This document shows, piece by piece, positions 1 to 7,434 of a stretch of DNA of 38,417 nt (position 1 is the first letter of the stretch; each line of letters opens with the position of its first letter). The position numbers and the translations under genes are program-made. The stretch lies in assembly GCA_009691705.1 (NCBI GenBank), contig SIAR01000023.1, forward strand, positions 1-38,417, read 5' to 3'. The DNA is from Phycisphaerales bacterium. Lineage in GTDB: Bacteria; Planctomycetota; Phycisphaerae; Phycisphaerales; SM1A02. The notes below the pieces were generated by a model, which saw only the letters and a list, made by a program, of their open reading frames with translations, had not been told where the DNA came from and ran no database searches.

Positions 1-1
1 G

Positions 2-289
2 GCAGCGGATGCCCAAGCGGCAGCGGATGCCCAAGCGGCAGCGGATGCCCAAGCGGCAGCAGATGCCCAAGCGGCAGCGGATGCCCAAGCGGCAGCAGAT
101 GCCCAAGCGGCAGCGGATGCCCAAGCGGCAGCAGATGCCCAAGCGGCGGCAGATGCCCAAGCGGCAGCAGATGCCCAAGCGGCAGCGGATGCCCAAGCGG
201 CAGCAGATGCCCAAGCGGCAGCAGATGCCCAAGCGGCAGCAGATGCCCAAGCGGCAGCAGATGCCCAAGCGGCAGCAGATGCCCAAGCG
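2..289 (+). repeat. 18-bp tandem repeat, 16 units, in frame
   Basis: Sixteen contiguous 18-bp units (GCAGCRGATGCCCAAGCG) without spacers, each coding AADAQA in the frame of the partial gene. Units vary only at the third base of the second Ala codon (GCG or GCA), plus one unit at 146-163 whose first Ala codon is GCG instead of GCA. The array continues to the window edge, so its full copy number is unknown. Confidence 0.95.
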
Positions 290-574
290 CGTCCAGTGTC
301 GTCACTCACACCAAGTGCACAGAAGATGGTCGACAAGTCAACCGCGCAAATTGCCAAGGCGACTGACCGCGCGACGATGACACTGCTCATCAGGGGATAC
401 GAGGCTCGCCTCGAGAGCGCATCTCCAGAGATGAAGCCTGCCGTCGAGATCATTCTCAATTCGGCGCGTGAGCGGTTGACCTTGCTCGATGGGTCGACCC
501 GTGCTCCAGCCACGAATCCGGTGAATGCGCAGGATCAGCCCACTGTCTCGACACCCGCGACTCCAGCCAAGTAA
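2..574 (+). CDS. Ala-rich hexapeptide-repeat protein, 5' end outside window
   Basis: The reading frame is open from base 2 and ends at TAA 572-574, giving 190 visible residues; the true start lies upstream of the window. The first 96 residues are 16 perfect copies of Ala-Ala-Asp-Ala-Gln-Ala. A ~94-residue unique tail follows, containing RGYEARLESASPEMKPAVEI and ending in a Pro/Thr/Ala-rich segment. The frame is chosen because every base difference between repeat units is synonymous here (GCA/GCG Ala), while the same changes alter residues in the other two forward frames, which are also open through the repeat. The composition predicts a long alanine-rich helix. I do not recognise the family, and no membrane segment is visible in the part seen. 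The stop lies 27 bp before the BFD-like gene on the same strand, so the two may share a transcript. A shorter product starting at GTG 296 or ATG 326 cannot be excluded. Confidence 0.75.
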   Translation, partial: AADAQAAADAQAAADAQAAADAQAAADAQAAADAQAAADAQAAADAQAAADAQAAADAQAAADAQAAADAQAAADAQAAADAQAAADAQAAADAQARPVSSLTPSAQKMVDKSTAQIAKATDRATMTLLIRGYEARLESASPEMKPAVEIILNSARERLTLLDGSTRAPATNPVNAQDQPTVSTPATPAK

Positions 575-601
575 TCATCACTCGAAGGAAGTTCCCAAGC
601 A

Positions 602-856
602 ATGGATCCCAACGATCATGTTTGCCTCTGCTTTCATGTGAGTCTGCGCAAATTGCAGACGTACCTCGCCGTCGAAAAACCCGCGGTCGCGAGCCAACTT
701 TCAAACTGTTTCGGCGCAGGCACCGGATGCCACTGGTGCGTTCCATATCTGCAGCGCCTCCACGCCCAGTGGCAAGAGGGAGAGCCCCCGACGGTTACTG
801 ACTCTCCTGCTGATTACGCCGCGCACCGCGCCGACTACCGCAACACAAAGAAGTAG
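602..856 (+). CDS. BFD-like [2Fe-2S] ferredoxin
   Basis: An 84-residue protein with the cysteine spacing of the bacterioferritin-associated ferredoxin (Fer2_BFD) fold: Cys8 and Cys10 (VCLCFHVS), then Cys43 and Cys46 (GAGTGCHWC), i.e. CxC-x32-CxxC, with an additional Cys36. Family members bind one [2Fe-2S] cluster and pass electrons in iron storage, mobilisation or nitrogen metabolism. The start is the ATG at 602; the purine-rich AAGGAAG at 584-590 is a rather distant ribosome-binding candidate. About 175 bp downstream, on the same strand, lies feoAB, which suggests a role in iron handling, but a direct partnership with Feo is inference. The C-terminal ~30 residues are polar and not part of the recognised motif. 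There is no signal peptide, so it should be cytoplasmic. Confidence 0.85.
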   Translation: MDPNDHVCLCFHVSLRKLQTYLAVEKPAVASQLSNCFGAGTGCHWCVPYLQRLHAQWQEGEPPTVTDSPADYAAHRADYRNTKK

Positions 857-878
857 CGTGCGATCACTGCCGCGCACC

Positions 879-915
879 CAAGAGGCTGCGTTGACGCTAC
901 CTATGGCTCCTCTTG
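879..915 (+). other. Stem-loop after the BFD-like gene
   Basis: Perfect 7-bp inverted arms CAAGAGG (879-885) and CCTCTTG (909-915), with a small internal hairpin GCG-TTGA-CGC in the loop. It begins 23 bp after the stop codon. No T-run follows, so it could be a weak or factor-dependent terminator or an RNA-stabilising structure. Confidence 0.4.
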
Positions 916-944
916 AGTTTGGCTCCCTCCCCATTGCGGTTAGA

Positions 945-976
945 GGTCGAGTCACCGTGAAAAAGTGACCTGACCC
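945..976 (+). other. Hairpin upstream of the feo operator
   Basis: Arms GGTCGAGTCAC (945-955) and GTGACCTGACC (966-976) pair at 9 of 11 positions around the A-rich loop CGTGAAAAAA. It lies 30 bp before the Fur-like palindrome and 57 bp before feoA. It may end upstream transcription, act as a second operator, or be chance; no T-tract follows. Confidence 0.4.
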
Positions 977-1005
977 GCGGCAAATGCGGTTGGTTGGTTG
1001 ATTGT

Positions 1006-1020
1006 GAGACTGAGTCTCAA
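1006..1020 (+). promoter_or_regulatory. Fur-like operator of feoAB
   Basis: The sequence TGAGACTGAGTCTCA is a perfect 7-1-7 palindrome beginning TGA and ending TCA, the geometry of the classical Fur box core (TGATAATnATTATCA). It ends 12 bp before the feoA ATG at 1033, where a bound repressor would block initiation. The site argues against the alternative upstream TTG start at 994, which would put the operator inside the coding sequence. Assignment to Fur rather than another metalloregulator rests on geometry and on the iron-uptake operon that follows. Confidence 0.7.
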
Positions 1021-1032
1021 TACCATCGCACG

Positions 1033-1293
1033 ATGGCACCAACGCCGATTCAGATTCCCTTGAGTCAACTGCCGCGCGGGCGACGGGCGACGGTCGAGTG
1101 TTCAGCACTCGATGCACTGACCTCTGAACATCGCTGCCTTCTCGCAGCGATGGGCCTTGGCGAATCCTGCCAAGTGCGCGTCTGTCGACCCGGCACCCCA
1201 TGCATCGTGCAGATCGATCAGACACGACTGGGACTGCCAAAGGGAATCGCCGATCTCATCATGGTGACACCGATCGAACTGACCAAGTCGTGA
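1033..1293 (+). CDS. feoA: Ferrous iron transport protein FeoA
   Basis: An 86-residue FeoA (SH3-like fold). The opening PLSQLPRGRRATV and the MGLGESCQVRV segment match the family's pattern of a short N-terminal strand, an L-x-x-x-G-L-G turn and a strand that in this fold precedes the metal-transport cofactor region. Length is typical (75-90). FeoA is a small cytosolic partner of FeoB required for full Fe(II) uptake. The ATG at 1033 is preferred because the Fur-like palindrome lies just upstream; no strong Shine-Dalgarno is visible, so initiation may be leaderless or weak. The stop TGA at 1291-1293 overlaps the feoB start codon GTG at 1290, indicating translational coupling. Confidence 0.9.
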   Translation: MAPTPIQIPLSQLPRGRRATVECSALDALTSEHRCLLAAMGLGESCQVRVCRPGTPCIVQIDQTRLGLPKGIADLIMVTPIELTKS

Positions 1294-3245
1294 CACTGCG
1301 CATCGCACTTCTTGGAAATCCAAACACAGGAAAGAGCACGCTCTTCAATCGACTCTGTGGATTGCGATCGAAGACTGCGAATCATCCTGGCAGCACCGTC
1401 GAGCATCAAGTCGGTCGTTGCACGACTGCCGCGGGCGAAGTATGCGACCTCATCGATCTTCCTGGCATTTACAGTTTGATGCTCGAGATGCCTGAGAGCA
1501 AGCTTTGCGTCGACTGTCTCGAAGGACGCATCGGCGATGGTCGTCCCGATGGTGCGCTCATTGTTCTCGACGCGAACAATCTTCTGCGCAACTTGCAGTT
1601 TGCGGCGAGTGCGCTGCGACGTGGGCTTCCGAGCGTGATTGCGATAAACATGGTCGATCTTGCCAAACGCCGCGGATTGATCATTGATGAGGCTGCCGCG
1701 ACGGCGTGGCTTGGAGTTCCGGTCATCGCGGTCTCTGCGCGCACGGGGGCGGGTGTCGAGCGACTTCTCGAGGCCATCGCGAATGCATCGCGCGCGCCTT
1801 CGCAGGCGACGCCGATACTTTCTTTGCCGAGTTCCGAGCCAGGCTCTGCCGCGAGCAGTGCCTGGGCTGCCGAAGTCTTCGCGCGCATTGCTGCTCACCC
1901 GCCACTTCCTCTCGACCATGAGATGTCGGTGCACGACCGACTTGATGCCGCGTTTACCCATCCTGTTCTGGGAATCGTGGTCTTTGCGCTCGCCATGTCG
2001 TTGCTGTTCGCATCGATTTACTGGCTCGCGGCATTCCCGATGGATGCAGTCGATTCAATTTTTGGATGGGTCGGCGCAGTGGTGACTTCGCTGTTTCCAA
2101 GCGGAATCCTGCGCGACCTTGCCGTCGATGGTGTCGTCGGTGGCGTCGCCGCGACCGTCGTGTTTCTTCCGCAAATCGTGCTGCTCTTTTTTCTGCTCGC
2201 ACTTCTCGAAGACTCGGGATATCTCGCACGCGCCGCCTTCGCAGTCGATCGCGTGATGCGCAGATTTGGACTGCCAGGGCAGGCGTTCATGCCACTGCTC
2301 TCATCGCATGCTTGCGCACTCCCGGGCATCATGGCAACACGACTGATTCCAGACGCGCGGGAGCGACTCACGACGATTCTCGTTGCGCCATTCATGAGTT
2401 GCAGTGCGCGAGTGCCTGTCTACGCCCTTCTCACTGGATTACTGTTTGCGGGACGCCCCATCGCTGCGGGCATCGCATTCACCGCGTGCTACGTGCTTGG
2501 GGCAGTCGCCGCACTCGCAACTGCTGCCATACTTCGTAACAGCATCTTGCGCGGCCCGAGCGCTCCGATGATGCTCGAGTTGCCCGACTACCGACTCCCA
2601 AGTCTGCGCACTGCGGCATTCGTCGCGATCGACCGTGGGTTTGTTTTTCTCAAGAGTGCTGGCAGCGTCATCCTCGCCATCGCGGTGGTGATGTGGTGGC
2701 TGAGCGCCTATCCCAAGGTGGCGCCATCCAGTGAAAGCAGCACACTGCGCGCGCGCGCGGAAATGATCGAAACAACAGCGCCAGCCCAAGCGACTGCCCT
2801 GATTGCGAACGCAGATCGGCTCGATGAACGCACCCAACAAGCGGGTTCATTTGCGGGGCAGCTTGGGGCGATCTGCCAGCCCGCATTCGCTCCAATTGGA
2901 CTCGACCAACAACTCACTGTCGCCGTCTTTACCAGCTTTCTGGCGCGCGAGGTCTTTACGACAACCGTGTTCGTACTCGCCGGCGCTGGACACTCAGCGG
3001 ATGGCGAAGAGCTCGGAACACTCGACACCGTGCGTCGTGCCACCCGCACCGATGGGCAAGCGCTTTTCAACATTCCCACCGCCGCTTCATTGCTTGTTTT
3101 CTTCGTGCTCGCGATGCAGTGTCTGCCGACGCTTGTTGTCGTGCGACGTGAAACGGGATCGTGGCGCTGGCCGCTGGCCCAGTTCGTGTACATGTCTGGT
3201 GTGGCCTACGGCGCCGCATGGCTGACCTATCGTTGGATGTCATGA
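1290..3245 (+). CDS. feoB: Fe(II) transporter FeoB
   Basis: A 651-residue FeoB, the GTP-dependent inner-membrane ferrous iron permease. The N-terminal G domain shows G1 GNPNTGKST (9-17), G3 DLPG (56-59), G4 NMVD (120-123) and a G5-like SARTGAG. A linker leads into the membrane part with the gate-like segments typical of the family (GVVGGVAATVVFLPQIVLL, LLEDSGYLARAAFAVDR, LPGIMATRLIP, SCSARVPVYALL). The start is GTG 1290, overlapping feoA by four bases (GTGA); upstream in-frame starts would duplicate feoA coding sequence and lack homology. The stop overlaps the next ATG (ATGA 3242-3245). It is slightly shorter than the E. coli protein (773), as in many bacteria. Expression is expected to follow iron availability through the palindrome at 1006-1020. 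Confidence 0.97.
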   Translation: MTLRIALLGNPNTGKSTLFNRLCGLRSKTANHPGSTVEHQVGRCTTAAGEVCDLIDLPGIYSLMLEMPESKLCVDCLEGRIGDGRPDGALIVLDANNLLRNLQFAASALRRGLPSVIAINMVDLAKRRGLIIDEAAATAWLGVPVIAVSARTGAGVERLLEAIANASRAPSQATPILSLPSSEPGSAASSAWAAEVFARIAAHPPLPLDHEMSVHDRLDAAFTHPVLGIVVFALAMSLLFASIYWLAAFPMDAVDSIFGWVGAVVTSLFPSGILRDLAVDGVVGGVAATVVFLPQIVLLFFLLALLEDSGYLARAAFAVDRVMRRFGLPGQAFMPLLSSHACALPGIMATRLIPDARERLTTILVAPFMSCSARVPVYALLTGLLFAGRPIAAGIAFTACYVLGAVAALATAAILRNSILRGPSAPMMLELPDYRLPSLRTAAFVAIDRGFVFLKSAGSVILAIAVVMWWLSAYPKVAPSSESSTLRARAEMIETTAPAQATALIANADRLDERTQQAGSFAGQLGAICQPAFAPIGLDQQLTVAVFTSFLAREVFTTTVFVLAGAGHSADGEELGTLDTVRRATRTDGQALFNIPTAASLLVFFVLAMQCLPTLVVVRRETGSWRWPLAQFVYMSGVAYGAAWLTYRWMS

Positions 3246-3448
3246 GTTCCCTCCCCCTCGACGATTGGCAGTTCTGGACTGCAACAGCCACGGTTGGTTT
3301 TGCCCTCTGGGTTCTACTACGCAAATTTCTGCCACGGCGCGGCGGCGGCGCGAAGTGCCCGAACTGCCCAACCAAGAAATCGGTGGATGGCGACCACGAA
3401 TCGCGCGCCCATCTCACGATTGGTGGCGCGCGAGTTGGGCGCCTGTGA
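3242..3448 (+). CDS. Small Cys-containing membrane protein of the feo operon
   Basis: A 68-residue protein translationally coupled to feoB (ATGA overlap). One predicted membrane helix (about residues 12-28, FWTATATVGFALWVLL) is followed by a basic stretch (RKFLPRRGG) and a CxxC pair (AKCPNC). This architecture, one helix then a short cysteine motif, and the position directly after feoB match the FeoB-associated Cys-rich membrane proteins. Their molecular role is not settled; a part in assembling or gating the Feo complex is usually proposed. The basic stretch after the helix suggests the cysteines face the cytoplasm. The tail after the cysteines is polar and not conserved as far as I can judge. 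Confidence 0.75.
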   Translation: MSSLPLDDWQFWTATATVGFALWVLLRKFLPRRGGGAKCPNCPTKKSVDGDHESRAHLTIGGARVGRL

Positions 3449-3469
3449 CGGAAGACGCCGCCTAAACCG

Positions 3470-4261
3470 TCAGAATCGCTTGTGCGCAGGACGCTCTTGC
3501 GCCGGACGGTGGCCAAGAATCGCGCGCATGATCGCGAGGTCAGCGACGGTTGTGACCTTCATGTTGCACGCTTCTCCTTCGACAACCAACACTGGCTCGC
3601 CGAGTTGTTCGACAAGCATCGCATCGTCGGTTGCCCCCGCGATGTTCGGTTGCGCATATGCGCGACGCAAGAGATCGGCCTTGAAGACCTGCGGAGTCTG
3701 AATCGCCATCACACGAGCGCGCGAAATCGTTTCTTCAACGCGACGGCCACGCACAGCTTCTTTTCCAGCATCGCCAAGAATCGCATCGGCCACAGCGTCA
3801 TCTTCCGTGGCCTGAAAAGTCTCTTCAGTGACCCGCTTGAGAGTGGAACTCACCGGATCCCCTGGGATCACGGCATCTGCAACGCGCGCCGCATCAAAGA
3901 TGCGCGTCAAGAGTGCGTCGCTCGTTGCCGGCCGCGCCGCATCGTGCACGGCAATGTGCGTGCACTCTTGTGGGACAGCGGCGAGCGCATTACGCACGCT
4001 CTCCCAACGCTCAGTGCGACCACCCGCCACGATGCGAACCCCGTGAAATCCCAGTTGTGCGCCGTAACGCAGACGAAAGTCATCGAACGACTCAGGAGGG
4101 GCCGCGACGATGATCGCCCCCACCTCGTCGCGCTTTGTGAAGAGTTCAATCGTGCGCAGCAACAGCGGACGACCGCCGAGGTCTTGCCCCAGCTTGTCGC
4201 CACCAAATCGTGTGCCTTGACCTGCAGCGGGGATAATCACGGCAACTCGAAACTCACTCAT
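3470..4261 (-). CDS. ispD: 2-C-methyl-D-erythritol 4-phosphate cytidylyltransferase
   Basis: A 263-residue IspD that transfers CMP from CTP to MEP in the non-mevalonate isoprenoid pathway. Visible motifs are the nucleotide-binding loop [13 protein letters not shown] (11-23, with the catalytic Arg18 and Lys23 equivalents), HDAARP (106-111), QTPQVF (188-193), TDDA (211-214) and NMKVTT (233-238). Residues about 147-176 form an acidic insertion before the QTPQ motif, making it ~30 residues longer than the usual ~230. The start ATG overlaps the end of the Hsp70 gene by 8 bp, with AAAGGA within that gene's last codons as the ribosome-binding site, so ispD is the third cistron of the sigma-hsp70-ispD unit. 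The gene converges on the feo operon with a 21-bp gap. Confidence 0.95.
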   Translation of the reverse strand: MSEFRVAVIIPAAGQGTRFGGDKLGQDLGGRPLLLRTIELFTKRDEVGAIIVAAPPESFDDFRLRYGAQLGFHGVRIVAGGRTERWESVRNALAAVPQECTHIAVHDAARPATSDALLTRIFDAARVADAVIPGDPVSSTLKRVTEETFQATEDDAVADAILGDAGKEAVRGRRVEETISRARVMAIQTPQVFKADLLRRAYAQPNIAGATDDAMLVEQLGEPVLVVEGEACNMKVTTVADLAIMRAILGHRPAQERPAHKRF

Positions 4262-6116
4262 GCGGTCCTTTCATATGTGCCAGCGGAATCTCGCGCAGGC
4301 TTCTGGCGATCGACAATTCATGCAAGTGAACGCTGGCTCGGTCGAGCGCATCCTTGGCGGCGAAGAATGCGTTGGCATCGACATCGCGGGCGTTTGCGCG
4401 CGCCTGCTCGACGAAGCTGCGCAGTTGGGTGAGCAACCCTTCGAGTGAAGCAACGTACTGCCCCGTGAGTTCACTACGCGTCTTGCGCAACGCCTCGTCA
4501 ATCCATTTGATGTCGAGCGCAGAGTTCACGGCGAGGTCCACGACGCGGTGTTGATGCATGTCCGCGCGGGCATGAACCAGACTCTCGCGCTCAATGCGCT
4601 CAATCTCGTCGGTCGTCAGTCCATAGGCTGGAACCACTTGCACGCTCGCCCGACAGCCACTGCGCCTCTCGACTGCGGTGACGTGCAACACACCATTGGC
4701 GTCGACGAGAAACACGACCTCAACTTGTGGAATGCCCGCGGGCATGGCAGGCAGTCCACGCAATTCGAATGTTGCGAGCGAGCGACAGTCGCACGCCATC
4801 TCGCGTTCTCCCTGCAATACCTGCAAGCGAACTGATGTTTGATTGTCGACGCTCGTCGAAAACAGTTCGGTTGCGCGCGCTGGAATCATCGCATTGCGCG
4901 TTAGCAACTTGGCGACTGCCCCTCCGACGGTTTCAATTCCAAGCGAAAGCGGAATCACGTCGAGCAGAAGTACATCGCGCCGATCGCCACGAAGCACGGA
5001 CGCCTGCACCGCTGCTCCGAGAGCAACAACAAGATCAGGATCGAGCGCCGTATAGGGTTCGCGGTCGAAGAACTCACCCACGAGTTGTCGTACGAGTGGA
5101 ATGCGCGTCGAGCCTCCCACCATCACGACGCGGTCGATCGATACCGATCCTGCATCACGAACTACGCGGGCACATGCGTCAATGGTCTTGTGCACCCAAG
5201 GACGGATCATCGCTTCGAACTCAAGACGCGTCACGCGCTTCTGCAGCGGCTTGCCAAGCACACCATCAATTTCGACATCCACATGGGCGTGCAACGAGAG
5301 TGCGATCTTGGTCGATTCGGCGAGGTCACGAAGAGCACGGGATGGCGCCGCGCCAACGGTGCGCGCGAAATATTGCGCGAGTTCGTCATCGAGGTCATCC
5401 CCACCCAAGTGCGTGTCGCCGGCCGTTGCGAGCACCCGAAAGAGATCACCATCGCCGCTCCCATCATCTGGAATGACTTGCAAAATCGAGACATCGAATG
5501 TTCCACCACCAAAGTCGTAAACGGCAATTGTCTCAGCGCGACCGCGCGATCCAATGCCATACGCGAGCGCGGCTGCTGTGGGCTCATTGACAATGCGCAC
5601 CGCGTCGAGTCCTGCAATACGCGCCGCATCGCGCGTGGCTTGTCGCTGTCCATCATCGAAATATGCCGGAACTGTGATGACTGCGCGGTGCACGGTCACG
5701 CCGAGTTGCAGTTCTGCAATCCTGCGAAGTTCTCTCAGAATCACCGCGGCGACCTCTTGTGGCAACACCTCTGCCCCGCCAACACGAAGCGCTGCTAGTC
5801 CGCGCGCACTCGCACAGAGTTGCGACACATCTCCACCTGCACCCGCGCGCGCCCGCGCCTCTTCAAATGAACGACCCATGAGTCGCTTGGCGCTCATCAC
5901 TGTGTCGCAGGCATACTCAGCAGCAGCGCGGCGCGCGGCGCTTCCGACCGCGACAGCGACTCCCTGCGAATACCGCACCGCAGAGGGGATCATCCGCTCG
6001 CCGACTTCGTTGCAGAGCACGCGGGGACCAGCGCCATCACAGATTGCCACGAGCGAATTCGTGGTGCCGAGGTCTATTCCAACAATGGGATCGCTCAGCG
6101 GCTCGGGCAGTGACAT
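4254..6116 (-). CDS. hscA: HscA-like Hsp70 chaperone
   Basis: A 620-residue Hsp70. The nucleotide-binding domain carries [14 protein letters not shown] (11-24), [14 protein letters not shown] (199-212) and [15 protein letters not shown] (331-345); the substrate-binding domain begins near [14 protein letters not shown] (386-399), and a helical lid runs to the C-terminus. Length, the [12 protein letters not shown] opening, [19 protein letters not shown] and the absence of a disordered DnaK-type tail resemble HscA, the chaperone that works with IscU in Fe-S cluster transfer, more than housekeeping DnaK. No hscB or isc gene is visible nearby, so the HscA label stays tentative and a specialised DnaK paralogue is the alternative. 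It begins 11 bp after the sigma-factor stop codon and overlaps ispD, implying one transcript. Confidence 0.85.
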   Translation of the reverse strand: MSLPEPLSDPIVGIDLGTTNSLVAICDGAGPRVLCNEVGERMIPSAVRYSQGVAVAVGSAARRAAAEYACDTVMSAKRLMGRSFEEARARAGAGGDVSQLCASARGLAALRVGGAEVLPQEVAAVILRELRRIAELQLGVTVHRAVITVPAYFDDGQRQATRDAARIAGLDAVRIVNEPTAAALAYGIGSRGRAETIAVYDFGGGTFDVSILQVIPDDGSGDGDLFRVLATAGDTHLGGDDLDDELAQYFARTVGAAPSRALRDLAESTKIALSLHAHVDVEIDGVLGKPLQKRVTRLEFEAMIRPWVHKTIDACARVVRDAGSVSIDRVVMVGGSTRIPLVRQLVGEFFDREPYTALDPDLVVALGAAVQASVLRGDRRDVLLLDVIPLSLGIETVGGAVAKLLTRNAMIPARATELFSTSVDNQTSVRLQVLQGEREMACDCRSLATFELRGLPAMPAGIPQVEVVFLVDANGVLHVTAVERRSGCRASVQVVPAYGLTTDEIERIERESLVHARADMHQHRVVDLAVNSALDIKWIDEALRKTRSELTGQYVASLEGLLTQLRSFVEQARANARDVDANAFFAAKDALDRASVHLHELSIARSLREIPLAHMKGPHE

Positions 6117-6127
6117 CCAAAGCGATT

Positions 6128-6781
6128 CTAGGAGGCGATCCCCAGTTGAGCGGCGCTCACTGAAACTCCCCCGCCCCCGCGAGCACGCGCGTCCTTTCTG
6201 CTAGTGCCAATGCGCGCCACTGCATCGCACTCTTGACGATGCAAACGGATTCGTTCGAGTGCGCGAAATCGCCTCACAAACAGGGCGCTTTCGCCGCATC
6301 CCAAGGTGCGCGCAGCATCGCGACTCCGCACATTCTCAATCGCGAACGTTCGCAGCGCTTCTAGTTGCGCAGCGGGCAATCGCGCGAGCTCGTCGACGAG
6401 TTGTGCATCGGTGAGCGGCGGTTCCTCTGCGTGGACTGGATCGCTTCCGCGCGGAGTCTCACTCGAGTTCGAAATCACCCCGCGGCGAACCGCGCGGTTC
6501 GTTGATTGCTGATGCCGCCTCTCAACGCGAGACTTCTGCGCAATCTCCCGTCGCACACACGTAAAAAGATAGGCCGGTTGCAGCATGACCTCGGCGATCG
6601 CTGCAGAGACCGGAATTCGAACGAGCCAGCGCGCGAAGATATCTTGCAAGGCATCTTCGATCGCTGCCATCGAATGATGTCCGACTAGATTGGCAACGAT
6701 TGCCTCTCTGTGCTGCAGATATGCCCGTTCGACCCGCCACCGCCACACAGTTTTATCACCACCACATTGGATTTCAATCAT
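6128..6781 (-). CDS. ECF-type RNA polymerase sigma factor
   Basis: A 217-residue protein with the two-domain layout of group 4 (ECF) sigma factors. A region-2-like segment ([13 protein letters not shown] and [19 protein letters not shown]) and a region-4-like helix-turn-helix ([20 protein letters not shown], then [19 protein letters not shown]) are joined by a polar linker. A Gly/Ser/Ala-rich tail of ~35 residues follows and is unusual. The start ATG at 6781 is fixed by a strong AAGGAGG at 6787-6793 with a 5-nt gap; an in-frame ATG 26 codons upstream has no such site. The gene leads an apparent operon with the HscA-like chaperone and ispD. No anti-sigma gene is adjacent, so its control is not evident. 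The region 2 match is weaker than region 4. Confidence 0.75.
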   Translation of the reverse strand: MIEIQCGGDKTVWRWRVERAYLQHREAIVANLVGHHSMAAIEDALQDIFARWLVRIPVSAAIAEVMLQPAYLFTCVRREIAQKSRVERRHQQSTNRAVRRGVISNSSETPRGSDPVHAEEPPLTDAQLVDELARLPAAQLEALRTFAIENVRSRDAARTLGCGESALFVRRFRALERIRLHRQECDAVARIGTSRKDARARGGGGVSVSAAQLGIAS

Positions 6782-6786
6782 TGATG

Positions 6787-6793
6787 CCTCCTT
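6787..6793 (-). promoter_or_regulatory. Strong ribosome-binding site of the sigma gene
   Basis: On the minus strand AAGGAGG lies five nucleotides before ATG 6781. It is one of the best Shine-Dalgarno matches in the window and decides the start of the sigma-factor gene. Confidence 0.8.
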
Positions 6794-6827
6794 GTGTGAG
6801 ATCATCGAAAGACTAAGGCTTCCCACG

Positions 6828-6870
6828 GCAGCGAGTGAAAAAGCATTCCATTTTTCCATATTCTCACTGC
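6828..6870 (-). other. Nested inverted repeat in the sigma-gene leader
   Basis: GCAGCGAG (6828-6835) pairs with CTCACTGC (6863-6870) at 7 of 8 positions, and inside it GAAAAA (6837-6842) pairs perfectly with TTTTTC (6851-6856). It sits 47-90 bp before the sigma start and 60 bp after the lipoprotein stop codon. It could terminate the lipoprotein transcript or act as a leader structure for the sigma operon. Confidence 0.35.
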
Positions 6871-6930
6871 GCGACGCACTTATTCACCGAACGTGCACAC
6901 GACACGGCAACCGGCCTCACGAGTGACGCG

Positions 6931-7434
6931 TTACGGTTTTTGCAGTCCAGCCTCAGGCAATCGATCCAGCGCGGGCGCAAACCGAACATCTGCAATCATG
7001 CGAAGCATCGCGGTGGCATCCTGCACTGACTTCTCAACCCCTTGCACGACAAACTGTTGCTGCCCACCATTCCACGTGACGGCGCAATCTGCGGCGAGGT
7101 CGCCCTCTGCCGCGCGGGGCGGCTTGAAGTCACTGTTGAACCATCCACCCTGCCTAGCAATCTCACAGAGCGCCTCGCACTGCTCCCGCGAGAGGTCGGT
7201 CTGCCACGAAGTCTTCAGGATGAGCGCATCCCGTCCCGCTCCATATCCAAAGACTCCCCCATCGACCGTGAAATACTCATACCGCGCCGCATGGGGATGG
7301 CGCAACCAAATCGCCAGTGCCACACCACACTCTCCAACATCATGCGGTGGATTGGGAAGTGTGTTGCAACTCGCAACCGCGCTCACGAGTGCAGTTGCCA
7401 GAGTCCACCGCGCACCCGCAGCGGCCCGATTCAC
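6931..7434 (-). CDS. Predicted lipoprotein, second of a tandem pair
   Basis: A 167-residue protein starting at GTG 7434, overlapping the previous gene's stop (GTGA). A short signal segment (WTLATALVSAVASC) ends in a lipobox-like V-A-S-C, so the mature chain should be lipid-anchored from Cys23. The body contains DGGVFGYGAGRDALIL and TDLSREQCEALCEIARQGGW and has several cysteines. The pattern of a Gly/Asp turn followed by an L-x3-Q-x3-L helix ending in GW is also seen in the upstream lipoprotein, suggesting the two arose by duplication. I do not recognise a family or function. It is followed by a 149-bp gap before the sigma-factor start on the same strand. Confidence 0.7.
   Translation of the reverse strand: MNRAAAGARWTLATALVSAVASCNTLPNPPHDVGECGVALAIWLRHPHAARYEYFTVDGGVFGYGAGRDALILKTSWQTDLSREQCEALCEIARQGGWFNSDFKPPRAAEGDLAADCAVTWNGGQQQFVVQGVEKSVQDATAMLRMIADVRFAPALDRLPEAGLQKP

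Noticed and set aside
2-289. CRISPR-like array
   Set aside because: The units are contiguous 18-bp repeats with no spacers and are in frame in a coding sequence.
9-380. Open frame giving MPKRQR/MPKRQQ repeats
   Set aside because: It is the alternative frame of the 18-bp repeat. Base changes among units are silent only in the AADAQA frame, which also continues into a plausible unique tail.
994-1032. Upstream TTG start for feoA
   Set aside because: It would place the Fur-like palindrome inside the gene and adds residues not found in FeoA; ATG 1033 fits the family length.
1200-1289. Longer N-terminus for FeoB
   Set aside because: The extra residues are a shadow of feoA, and family similarity begins at GTG 1290.
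3482-4432. 316-codon plus-strand open frame
   Set aside because: It is antisense to ispD and the end of the Hsp70 gene and its product shows no recognisable motif.
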